NCBI RefSeq assembly: GCF_010183535.1
Contig: NC_071331.1
Location: forward strand, 25,420,001 to 25,484,000
DNA: 64,000 nucleotides
DNA from: Caenorhabditis remanei
Lineage: Eukaryota > Nematoda > Chromadorea > Rhabditida > Rhabditidae
Reading direction: 5' to 3'
Position 1 is the stretch's first letter. Each line of letters begins with the position of its first letter. Of this stretch, positions 1 to 10,900 are shown piece by piece. The notes below the pieces were generated by a model. It saw only the letters and a list, made by a program, of their open reading frames with translations. It searched no databases and was not told the DNA's origin. A program made the translations under genes and the position numbers.

Positions 1-508
1 AGATATCTGTGAGTTTGCCAGAAATATTTCGACCTTCGTAACGTCAAACTGTGTATGTTTCGCCCAAACAATATAATTTTCCAGGGATAGATTTTTAGAG
101 AAAATACGATTATAAACTCGTAAAAATGACTATATTGTTGTGTACTTTTTTCTTTTATTACTCCGTATTTGTAAACCGTGATATTCTCACATCCCTTTTG
201 AATATTTACCTCATTTTCCTGTGACTACCAGTTACAGCTGGAATATGATCATATGTATCTCCACTGATACCCGGCCCTTTCACCGCTCCAACTAGCACCG
301 TCTGTTCCAACAAAATCTCCACTTCCCAATGAATATCGTCCTTTTCTCTATTCCATGACTTTCCTTGTGCTGAAAACAAGATCCGTTTAAGTTAAAGTCA
401 GAAAACCATTAAAAAAATAACGAAATCGGTTTAAAATTGAAAAAAAATTAGAAAAATCTCATGAAAAAAAAGCTCAGAAGCACGCAACGCGGACACGCTT
501 CGCTTGAA

Positions 509-745
509 AATTGCTCCAGACAGTTGGGGGCACCCTCCAATTTGCTACAGAAAGTCGGGGGCACCCACACGATATCCCTAAAAGAGAGGAGAGGTTGCAA
601 GTTGCTGCAGAAAGTTGCGAGTATAAAGACCGACAATCAGGTCGTACGCCTACCGTAGTTCAACTAGCTGTAGAAAGTCAGAGAACCATGCCAAATTTCT
701 CCAGAAAGTCGCCAGAACCTCTAAATTGCTGCAGAAAGTTGAACG
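509..745 (+). repeat. Irregular minisatellite, unit TTGCTnCAGAAAGTYG
   Basis: Six diverged copies of a short phrase close to TTGCTGCAGAAAGTCG occur at about 509, 541, 602, 668, 699 and 725. Several are followed by GGGGGCACC or a variant of it. Spacing varies from about 26 to 66 bp, so this is a decayed or irregular array rather than a clean tandem repeat. The frames that run through it (for example 511-972) are best explained as the repeat reading open by chance. Confidence 0.6.
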
Positions 746-839
746 AGTTTACCGAGGAGGATAGACAGTATAGTTGTCAGTCTGCGCGCCCGCTCTCACA
801 CTGCAACTTAGGACGCTTATATCTCAAGAACGGGCGGTG

Positions 840-3110
840 CTATTTAAAAGTTGTTAACTACAAAAATGTAGCCCTAGTCTTGATCTACACAACGTATATA
901 AATTTGGAATATTTTGACAACACGGATTCCGTGACGGGATCCGAAATATCTCAGATTTTCAACACACTGTGAGCATAGCCTAGTGTTATCACATGACCCA
1001 TACATTAATCCAAACCTTATTAAAAACGTTCCAGATCCTCTCCACTTCCCAACCTCGACACGCCTCTAACCGAATCAAGTCATCAATCATCGGTTGTCAA
1101 CAAAGCGATCAATGAGGTATGTGTCCCCCCAGTCAGTTTGAAAACGTTTGAAAAGAAAACTCACATTTTGTATCAATCAAATGTTATTGGCTATATAATT
1201 TTCTATAATGGAAAGTCAAGGTAGCCTAGTCCAGCAAACGCGCTCCACCACAGTCTTGTCCAGTAGAGCGCACTTCATTTGCGTCGTTCTAACCCTACAT
1301 AGCTGACACATCCCTCAACAATTACCGAACGGCGAGACCGCCCGATTTTTTTTTCGGTCATAGATCATAAAAAGATGAGGAGAAATAACAATTTTTGACG
1401 GAAAGGTGGTGGCGTTTTTTGAGTTTTTGATCCCACTTCCCTCTGATTTTGAAGAAAAATGAGAAATCTTGGAAGTGCTCCAAATTTACTGAAAATTGTG
1501 ATTTCCACTGAAAATCACTAAATCTCTAGCAGTCAAAATAATATAAAGTTATATTGGTTGAAAAGAAAAATTCTAGAGCTACATTTTTGTAGTTAACCAT
1601 GATTTGATAGCTATTGAGGATAGAGAGATATGGGAGACGCAGAGAAGCTAGGGTGTCTAGTTGTCTGCGCATACTCTTTCTGCTAAACTTCAAAAGGGTA
1701 TATCTCAACAAGGGACGGTGCTATCAAAAAATTGTAAACTAACAAAATGTGAAACATGTTACGCTGATAATTCTGGCAGTTAACAGTTTTTTAATAGCAC
1801 CGCCCATTCTTTAGATATAAGCGTTCTAAGTTGCGATGGGAGAGAGCGCGCGCAGACAACTAGACACCGTAGCTTCCCTGCGTCTATTTTATCTCTCTAC
1901 CCTCAGTTCCTATCAAAAAATGGTCAATTACAAAAATGTAGCTCTATTCATGCTCTACACAGTAACTATGAATTTGAAATGATCAGACATTTTGAATCAT
2001 CTCAAAATTTTGCAAGAAAAATTTTTCCTTGTCAGTGTTATACATAGCTTCTGACACACACTCACAACCACTATTTCCAGTCTCTTGTTATTCTTAAAAT
2101 ATGTGACCCCCACTCTCTTTGCCACCACGTCAATCCACCAAAGAACATAACACTCCTCCAAAAATGTGCACAAAATTTTTTTCTCTGAAAAACTTTTTTC
2201 CAAGAGAACACATGTTCATACATACACTGCACCATCACGATTCATCAACTTTTCTTTCAAAAAAAGTTGTTTTCTTGTTTTCTCTGAGTCTCTCGTCTCT
2301 CTATATCACTCGTTTTAATCCCTCTCTCCGTCTCTTTCTTCTTTTTTCTTTTCAACTTGCATATAAATTCCCATTGTTGTTTTTTTTTGTGTGAGTTGGG
2401 TTCTTTTTTTTGAAAATGTTGAATTTCACATGAAATGCGCTCTGTTGATTCTTTTTCACGGACTTTCTAGAGACAAGTGTGTTCTATTGATAATTTAGCA
2501 AAGCAACTTGAATCTTTTGTTGTAGAGAGCATGATGATTCTCCCAGTAAACCGTTTTTAAAGCCGCATATCTCAAAACCTAGCAAATATACCATAAAATT
2601 ATTAACTATCAAAATATTCAGCATAAAATTCTACACATTTTATTAGTTGACAGTTTCTTGATAGCACCAAACCTCGAGAAGATACGGGCGGTCAAAGAAA
2701 AAAGTGGAGAAAAGCGACTCAGAAAGCTAGAGCGTTCTCGTTTCTCTGCGTCTCTCTTCAACTTGAGCCGCCCGTATCTCCTTAGGGTGTAAAGCTATCA
2801 AAAAGTTGTCAATTAATAAAATGTAGAGCTTAAAATTCTACACATTTTATTAGTTGACAACTTTTTGATAGCACCGCCCTTTGTGGAGATATAAGTGTTC
2901 TAAGTTGCGATGGGAGAGAGCGCGCGCGCAGACAACTAGACACCCTAGCTTCTCTGAGTCTCTCACATCTCTCTACCCTTTATAGCTATCAAATAATAGT
3001 CAATTAGAAAAATGTAGCTCTAGAAATTATCTTTCCAACCAATGTAAATTTGAATCATTTTGACTAATATGTAGGGATTTCGTGACGGGATCTCAAAGTC
3101 TATCGCCAAG
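840..3110. repeat. Cluster of related inverted-repeat elements
   Basis: Copies of one family lie in both orientations across this block. The recurring parts are a GAGATATAAGCGTTCTAAGTTG-type edge, a GATAGCACCGCCC box, and a core close to TTGTTAACTACAAAAATGTAG. Good examples start at about 840, 1560, 1740, 1800, 2590, 2765 and 2880. The pair at 2765-2890 folds back on itself: its left arm, with CAAAAAGTTGTCAATTAATA, matches the complement of its right arm, with TTAGTTGACAACTTTTTGAT. The edge beside 1830-1900 and 2905-2970 is a shared segment with GAGAGAGCGCGCGCAGACAA. More copies occur at 32100-32260, 34440-34760, 36000-36200, 43070-43260 and 50680-51270. This looks like a nonautonomous DNA element family with nested insertions. 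Confidence 0.7.
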
Positions 3111-4390
3111 ATTTCTGCACATTTTAAAATATATCTGGCGCACTTCTGACGCGTTTCCATGAGACCTTAAATATTCATCATTTTCTCCTTCCTCTTAGCT
3201 TTTCGTCATTTTTCCAACATCTATCTCCCTCTTTCCTTGTTTATCCCCTCATTCCTCTCATTTCTCTCTATGTCTGCGTCTCTCCATCCGCCAATCTCTC
3301 TCTCCACTGCCCATATACTACTACTAATCGAGCCCGCCCGTACCGCTTTCTCTCACTCACTCATTTCGCATTTTTCCTTGTTTATTATACCTTTTTCTCA
3401 CCACTCTACTCATTCCTGGGAAAAAAGAAAAACCTGGCGTGTCGTTAGTCGCGCCTTTTTTGTTGTAGTCTGTAGTCTGCAAGTGGTGATGGATTCTTAG
3501 CTGTTTTGATGATCAGATGGTCAGTCCGCTCTACTGAACTATGAGAGTTCGGTAGAGCGCATTTGCTAGACCTAGACTCAATGCCTAAGAAATCAAAGTC
3601 TAATCCGTTCTAATCTCATGATGAAGCCCTTTGAATCGAACTTTTGGGATTTCAGTGGTGTCTGGCGTTCCTTGGACGCGTTTTTCAGTCCGAGTCCAGT
3701 AGAGCGAATTCGCATTATGCAATCGCTGAAAACTGCGATTTTCGTGATTTTCAACTCGAAAAACATTTTTTTGAAGTTTTCTAGTTTTTTTTCACGATTT
3801 CTTTAGAAAAATGCTGAATTTTGCTCAAAAACTGCGTAAATTTCAAATTTATTCAGTTTTTACGAAAAAAAACTAAGAATTCGAAATTTTAACGACCGAG
3901 GACTAGTTTTTCAGAATTTGGGTTTCAAGGCCACCAACTATAAAATTAGTTTTTGACCGAATTTTTTGTAAAATGGTTTAAAAAAGTTCAATAGAGCACG
4001 CTTGCACATATTCCTCCATTTAAATCGCTGGCGCGCCTTTGGCACCCCGCAGACAACTAATCAGTCTGCATCTCTCTCCCTCTCTTATCCGTACCGCGCA
4101 AAAAAATTTTTTCGTTTTCTTCAAGAACTAATTTTCGTGTCCCCCCTTCCCCTCATCTACTTTAGTCTCATTCTTCCTCATAGAGGCGAAAGAGGACATT
4201 CGGCTAGTCTCCCTTGTCACTGCTAATAAGCTCAGGAGGCTCCGCCCACTTTTTGGAAAGAAGGGCGGCTCCAAGGATTAGTAGACACTCCTTGATACAT
4301 TTGTATTATGCAAATTCTTTTAGACAAGAAAAATCTTTAAAAAAAACTAATTTTTTCAGTTTCTTTTTCTTCTGAAGAGGGGTTTGGGTG

Positions 4391-4413
4391 CCCCCCCCCC
4401 CCCCCCCCCCCCC
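4391..4413. repeat. Poly-C run of 23 bases (poly-G on the minus strand)
   Basis: An uninterrupted run of 23 C follows GGTTTGGGTG. Monotonic G tracts of this length are known in C. elegans to form G-quadruplexes and to be deletion-prone without the FANCJ-type helicase DOG-1. Shorter G runs occur at 54932-54943 (12) and 62960-62969 (10). Run lengths in assembled sequence can be wrong by a few bases. Confidence 0.85.
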
Positions 4414-4746
4414 ATCACCGGAGGAGGGGAGACACCGAATCCAATTTCATTTTCCCTTTTTCTTCTTCTTCGTTTTTTCTTGTTGTCCCCCCACCGCTTC
4501 TCGATCCCTTTCTCATTTTCTTCCCCTAAATTGCATAGGAAAATTCTAGACGAAAATGGTTTAATTGGGAAAAGTGGGCGGAGCCTAAACTCAGAATTTC
4601 AAAATTTTCAAAAATTCTCCATCTTCGCTTAATTATATTAACGTGATTTGGAGAGCTGTCAAAAGGTGGGCGGAGCCTAAGGCTATAAGGCTTCTATTAC
4701 AAATCTATGTTTAGCAGTAAATGTTAAAATTGCGCTCAAATGAGAA

Positions 4747-5156
4747 AAATTGACTTTAGAGCGCACTGTTCATATTTTGAGATTTTCAGAGGTCACTTTC
4801 CTAAACTAAGACATAATAACTCACACTTGAATCAAATTTTCCACAAGAAACCGATATGACTGGAAAGCCTAACAATAAGACGTGAGGATTCAGAATCTCT
4901 TTATAAAATTCACCTAGCGTCAAAATGAAAGCAGATTGCAACAATTTTCAGAACTACCTTGGCTGAAAATCGCTGTAACTCGTTTATTTATACGCTAGGT
5001 GAATTTTATAATGAGACTCTGAACCCTCACGTCTTCAGCTTTTCAGGGATGCAGGTTTTTTGGAAAAATTTTGATATAATGGCGAGTTTTTCCTTAGTTT
5101 AGGTAAGTGACCTCTGAAAATCTCAAACTTTGGAAAATGCGCTCTAAAGGCAATTT
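4747..5156. mobile_element. Palindromic nonautonomous DNA element (~410 bp)
   Basis: Two imperfect inverted arms of about 170 bp flank a 70 bp centre. The left end reads AAATTGACTTTAGAGCGCA and the right end reads TGCGCTCTAAAGGCAATTT. Further matches inside the arms are TTTTCAGAGGTCACTT against the complement of AAGTGACCTCTGAAAA, and ATAAAATTCACCTAGCGT at 4903-4920 against ACGCTAGGTGAATTTTAT at 4992-5009. There is no transposase frame. A target duplication is not clear, so the superfamily is left open. Confidence 0.8.
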
Positions 5157-6474
5157 CGCTCCATCTCTACTCATTAAATTCTTCCTATTCCAATTCCAAT
5201 TTCCCAAAATAGAATGAAAAATTCTTCAATTCTTCATCTTATTTTTATGATGGAGGACAGTGAAGCGGAAGGACTAGTGGTGGGGAATGCTCATTAAAAT
5301 TTCTCAAATTTTTCGCTTCTCCAATTTATTTATTGATCTCTCTTCCTCTCTTATTCTCCCCAAGAAGCTCCTATACTCATTTTCTTTTTTCCCGTAAAAG
5401 GAGAGAAAAAATACTAATCTTGGTGGTTTTTTTTTCGCGCGCTCCCTTTCCCTTCCTTCTCTCTTTTTTTCCGTTTTTAGCCCTGAGGGCACCACACACG
5501 CAACATTTCTCTACATCTATCTCTCTTGCTGACCCCTCTTCGCAGAGAGGAGGCACCCAGATTATCACTTGTGTTTCTTTTTTCCCTGTTTGAATGCAAA
5601 CTTTTTTTTGTTGTGTTACGTCATTTTTCACTTTTTTCCGCCTATTTTGGGTTGATTGGCTAGACTTGTTGAAGGACTCTTCACTAGATTCATGTCAGTT
5701 TTTTTCTGAGATTTCAGTCTAGGAGACAACTATCGCACGGTTTTTGAGTGAATCATGTCGTAGTTTATTTCCGATTTTCTCTTTTTGGAGTTTTTAGACT
5801 AAAATTTTAAAATTTTACTCAAAATCATTCAAAGCGGAAGGATTAGACTAGTTTGGCCTGAAAAGTACTTGATAAAAGAATAAATGTTGATTTTATCAGT
5901 TTTTGAAGCGAAAATATCAGTTTTTACTAAAAAAAAAATACAGAATTTTGGGTTTTTTCAACAGTTTATTTAAAAAAAATATCATATTTTCTTTCAAATT
6001 TGATCTATAAAACCCCTCGAAAATGCCGAATAATAATCGAAAGAACCAGAAAAAAAGACTTCTGTTTTGATCTACCGAATCCCCTCGAATAATTCCAAAA
6101 AAATCATCGGAACAACCAAAAATGTATTTTTTTGTCATTTTTCCAGAAATCTTGTTTTTAACCGGATTTCTCTTGTGTTTCACGAGTTTTTTGGTGATTT
6201 TTTGTAACGAATTGAAATTTTTGAACAAAAATTATCATTTTTAAGTCCAAAAATATAGTCTTCCGTTTTTTTTTTCACCTGAAAATCCATCTGAAAAAGT
6301 AACATTCTGAAACCGCCAATTTTCAATTTGCTCGTAATTTCCAATGCCTACTCCGCGGGTTTCTCTTTCGGTGTTTGCGTACCCAAAATACCGCGAATTT
6401 AAAATTAATTATTTTATCATCGGAATTTTCACATTTTTCTCAATTTCCCAGTATTAAAATCCACATTTTTGCAG

Positions 6475-6858
6475 GTGCTCTCATGTCTCCGTCCCGAAGA
6501 GGTTCCCCACTTCCGCGAAATCATCAAAAAGTACAATTCGGGTGAGGCGAATGTGAAGATTTTCGCTCAAAAGCTCGTCGAGTTGCTGGGTCCCGGCAGG
6601 AAGAAGCGGCTTTCATGTGAGTGAACAATACAATTTCCTGTTCCAATTTTGTTTGAAAAAAAGCGGAGAAAAACGAGAGAATTTGCAGACCTGAAACATG
6701 TGTTGAGAGCCGACGACATTCCTCAATTCGACTCGGCAATTCTGTGAGATTGGAACTGGGTGAGTGGTGGAAATATTTATAAATAAATAAATTATTTTTT
6801 ATTTCAGGGAGTTTCTGGAGCACCTCAACGGGGAAATCACGACGGATTTTGGATTTTT
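6475..6858 (+). pseudogene. CCM2/harmonin-like helical domain gene fragment
   Basis: Three exon-like blocks join in one frame: 6475-6616, 6689-6743 and 6808 to about 6858. They are separated by 64-72 nt introns with GTGAGT and GTGAGA donors and TTTGCAG and TTTCAG acceptors. The product runs from VLSCLRPEEVPHFREIIKKY through VKIFAQKLVELLGPGRKK and LKHVLRADDIPQFDSAIL to EFLEHLNGEITTDF. Its spacing of E-x3-F, Y-x-x-G, L-x-x-L-x-G, the D-x-x-x-F-D helix and a final IT-x-D resembles the C-terminal harmonin-homology domain of CCM2, as I remember it. Codon use is clearly coding-like. No upstream PTB-type exons are seen in the window, and after ITTDF the frame runs into Phe-rich AT-rich DNA with no nearby donor. 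I therefore call it a truncated duplicate that kept its introns. It could instead be the 3' end of a gene starting left of the window. Confidence 0.55.
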
Positions 6859-7876
6859 TATTTTGAATTTTGCTTTTTCTCACTCAAAACTTTTCGCAAA
6901 AATAGCGATTTTTCATTTTTCAAAATTTGAATTTTTCAACTTGAAAATGACCTCGACCCATTTTTTCATCAAATTAACAGTTTTTATCCGAATTTTCACA
7001 ATTTTAGGATTTTTCTCACTAAAAAATAGCTCATTTTCTATAATTTTAAAGTCAAAAACTTCCGGATTATTAGAATTTAGAGCATTTTTCACCGATTTTT
7101 GGTGTTTTCGAGGTGAAAATTGGTCGCAATTTGCATTTTTTCAACCTGAAAATGACAAAAATCAGTTTCATCCGAATTTTTACTATTTTTAGTTCAAGTC
7201 TCTACTTTTGTGAAGATTTCTACCCGATTTTAGCTTTTTTTCAGTCAATTTTAGTCAAATTTTGATAATTTTCAAGCCAAATTTTGTGAAAATCACAGTT
7301 TTCCGTTCAAAAACTTCTGAGAATTACCAAAAAATAAAAATAATTAATTGAGTTTTGCCTAAAATATGTCACTTAAAGCATTTTTACTGATTCTTGGTTT
7401 TTTCGTGATGAAAATCTGTATTTTTTCAACTTGAAAATGACAAAAATGTTTCAAAAATGGCCAAAATCGACCCATTTTATCAAGAAAAGCACAGTTTTTA
7501 TCCGAATTTTCACTATTTTTAGTAAAAATCATTATTTTTGTTGAGATTTACAGCCGATTTAAGCTCGTTTTCAGTTAATTTTACACGAATTTTTAGGTCT
7601 TTGAAGCAAAATTTCGTTAAAATCACAGTTATTTGTCAAAAGTTGAATTTGAACTCATTCTTTTGTAATTTTCTGCAACTTTTCGTCAAAATTTCGATAT
7701 TCCATCAAATCTTTACTGATTTTTCCACCGATTCTTCAATATTTATTTACTTTGAATCTCGTTTTCGTCTATTTTTCCAGTTTTTAACTGAAAAATGGTC
7801 TTTACCTCAATTTCCGTGAATTTTTCCCTCCGCTCTCTCTTTCCCCCTCAAAAATCAATAAATTTTCCAATTTCAG

Positions 7877-7976
7877 ACTTCATCAACCTCACCTGACACC
7901 ACCAAACCATCATAGTCCACCACCAAAAATAGATCAAATCAATCGATAATCGAATCGAAACGAGACGAAAGGAGAA
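7877..7976 (+). promoter_or_regulatory. 5' UTR of the egl-4 long form, with acceptor
   Basis: A consensus nematode 3' splice site, CCAATTTCAG, ends at 7876, one hundred bases before the egl-4 ATG. No coding exon precedes it in frame, so it is either an SL1 trans-splice acceptor or the end of a noncoding first exon. Sequence alone does not decide between these. Confidence 0.5.
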
Positions 7977-10900
7977 ATGAGCTCGACGAGCCGTCCGTCG
8001 AGTGGGAGCAACAGCGGTGCCGCCGGTGGTGGTGCTGGAAGTGGAGGAGGTGGAGGAGGATCCGGTGGTGGTGGAGGCGGTGGAATCCGAGGATTCTTCT
8101 CGAAACTGAGGAAACCGTCCGATCAGGTCAATGGGTCACAGGTTGGTTTTTATTGGGAGGGAAAATATGAATTTTCAGAAAAAATAAACTTGAGATGGGG
8201 TTGTGTCCATACTTGCAACGGGCCGGGCCGGGCCGGGCCGGGCCGGGCCGATTTGAGAATTTTCACCGGCCCGGCCCGGCCCGGTCGGCCCGGGTCACAG
8301 TACAAAAATTTGAAAATTTGAATTTTTTTGAAATTTTTTTGATTTTTTCGCAAAAAAGTCGAATTTTCGACTATGTTTTTACATATCGATAAAACTCAAG
8401 TGTACATAGGATTTTTGACTATTTTTGATGAAAATTTCAAAAAATTTCGAAAAATTTTGTGAAAAAATTGTGCTCATTTTTTGACTCCGGGCCGACCGGG
8501 CCGGGCCGGGCCGGCAACTTTCTCTACCGGCCCGGGCCGGGCCGATATTTTGCAAGTCTGGTTGTGTCGATTTACGGGGATCGGACTTTGTAGATTTACG
8601 AGACACTGAGAAGGATGGTTTACGAATGTTTGCTTGCCGTAGACTTACTGAAATTTTCCACCTATTGTTGGGTATCGATCGTTTTCGGCTCAAATTTCGC
8701 TGTTTTCAGTCGTAATGCTGTCAAAAATGCTCAGAAAGACTTTCTGTCTGTCTGTATGACCGTTACATCGGATGTCCGCAAATTCGAACTGTCTCAAAAT
8801 ACAGCTAGCATTCACAGTCCATCGGCCTTTATAATCAGAAGAAACGCGGCTCAGGTGCCCCAGAATGACTGAAAGTTGGCAGCTGGTTATGAGTTCAACA
8901 CGGCGTCCCAGCCTAAACTAAAGCGCCTCAGGTGCACCAGCTAGCTGATAATTTTAGTTGTATGGATTCACAGATAGCTATCTATCTAGATTTCCGCCTT
9001 GACTGGTACCAAAGTTAGTCAGAAGCGCTTCAGGTGCACCAGCTAGCGTGTGGATTTACGAGGAACCAATTAGCGCTCGATGAGCACATATTTTTCTCAT
9101 TTTCTTCACAATCCTCTCTATCCACTGGTTCCTGCAAAAACTAGAGCGGCACACCAACTGTCGTTGTTTCTCTTTCCGCCTCTCTGGGAGGGTCCTCCTC
9201 CCGTGGTGATCTAATTGTGATCATGTCAGAGTGTCATGTTCTCATTTGACATCCATCCCCAATCTCTCAGTTGAATCTCAGAGAGAAAACAACACAAATA
9301 TTTGTGTCTGTGTGGGTTCTCTTGACCTCACTTGAGAAGCTGAAAGAAATCACAAGGAATCGCTGGAATTCCCTCAGCTCAGTGAACACAAGATGATGTT
9401 TCAACAGGTTCCCAAGGTTTATGTGAGTTTGTTTTCTCATTTGATTTGGTGTGAAGCAATTTACTAACCAATGAACTGGAAGTTCGGAATTTCTGGTACG
9501 ATCCTCGTGAAAATCGAGCTTATTCAGTAGAGTTGGCTGAAAAAATGGCTGTATGAGTCGGAAAATCTCGAATTTTTATTCAGAAATTGAGATTTTCTCA
9601 TTCTGAATGATTCTTTTGAGTTCCAGTAAAAAAAATCCTGTAAACACTCATTTTCCGTTTCTAACAGTTCTGGTCGCTGCTGAAATTCCAGACTGATATG
9701 AATCATATTCATTGAAGCGTTGAAAATGTGCATTCGACCGGTTAGGAATGTCTCAGGTATTTCTAGAGTAAAAATCGGATTTTTAATCGAATAATCTTCA
9801 TTTCGGAAGAGTTCTGATGATTGCGTTCATCTGGGAATGCGCCCTATCGAAATTTAACGAAAAGTTAATTATGAGTTCAGTAGAGCATGTTTTTCAGAGC
9901 TCTACGATTACTGTAGAAAATCATAGATCTCTGGTCAACTACCCGCTTTTTTGTGGTGTCCGAGCCATTAAAAACTCATAATTTCCACCGAAAATATGAC
10001 ATTTTATAGTCCTGATCGGTCTCGAAACTATAAAAAACTCACAAGACACCTCTACCTCAAAAACCAATGAATTTTCTGGAAAACGCACTTTTTTTGCAGA
10101 ATTTTCCATTAATTTCACACTCAACTGACTTCAAATGTTCTTTTGTATTTCTGTTCTGCATACGTGCTCTTTTTCAAACATGACCATAATCATGAGCACA
10201 CAAAAGGGGGTCTCCTTCTCTCCTTCTCGTTAATAGGATTTGCTTCGTCGTTTTCAATTTTTTTTGCAGTTATTTTTTCCTTCTTACATCACTTTGTGTT
10301 TTTTTTTTCTCCATTCCAATCGAAAATTGGATGGGCGCAAAAAAGTGATAGATTAGAGGAACCGATAACGATTGTTCCCTCCTTTTCAGTCGTTTCTCAC
10401 TTGATTGGCTCCAAATAGAGATAAAGAGCCCAGTTTTTGAGAGTTTTCTGGCTGGTTTTAAGCGGTTTTCTCTGCTATTTTTTCATTACTATTGCTCTAG
10501 AGGCTCCGCCCACTTCTATGATCTTTTGCTTATTTGAGGGGTTTTCACCCCAAACACCCAGAAGCTCGCTCACAACTAAAATTTGTGTGGATCATGAAAC
10601 GATTCCAGACTTAGTGATTTGGACCCATCTTTTGCCAATTACTGCTTCACGGAGCCAGTTCGATCTAATTTTTTTAGCTCCGGAGCAGGAATTAACAAAA
10701 GATTTGGTTACTATCGTATTCAGAATGGTCGAAACTACCTGTGAGCCAATTTTCAGAAAATCTCAATTATTTTCTAAAAATAGTTCCTTTGCTACATAGA
10801 AAAAGCTTTAATGAAGCTTCCCCACATTTAAGGGACTTTTTTTCGAGGTGTCTGATGTCTTACTGTCATCGTCGAGATCATAGATCCCGATAACTTGAAA

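Larger units (their letters stand above)
1..6474. other. Gene-free left flank
   Basis: I see no supportable gene here. The open frames are short and rich in Phe, Ser and Leu, as expected for AT-rich and pyrimidine-rich noncoding DNA. The stretch holds an irregular minisatellite near 509-745, a block of related inverted repeats at about 840-3110, a run of 23 C at 4391-4413, and a palindromic element at 4747-5156. The short phrase GGCTCCGCCCACTT recurs on both strands (about 4233, 4572 and 4668). Pyrimidine-rich tracts at 2280-2400, 3190-3400 and 5330-5480 resemble promoter-proximal DNA in these worms, but no transcript start can be assigned. Confidence 0.6.

Noticed and set aside
511..972. 153-codon frame at the left end
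   Set aside because: It is generated by the TTGCTGCAGAAAGTCG minisatellite and an inverted-repeat copy. It has no splice context, no family resemblance and no coding bias.
5304..5631. Overlapping frames on both strands rich in Arg, Lys, Phe and Ser
   Set aside because: A pyrimidine-rich tract reads open in several phases at once. This is composition, not coding.
6863..7192. 109-codon frame following the harmonin-like fragment
   Set aside because: It is in frame with the fragment but is Phe/Ile/Asn-rich AT-rich DNA like the adjacent noncoding sequence, with no homology-like pattern.
8150..8693. Gly/Pro/Arg-rich frames around 8.2-8.6 kb
   Set aside because: They come from the GGGCC arrays of the hAT element and read in both strands.
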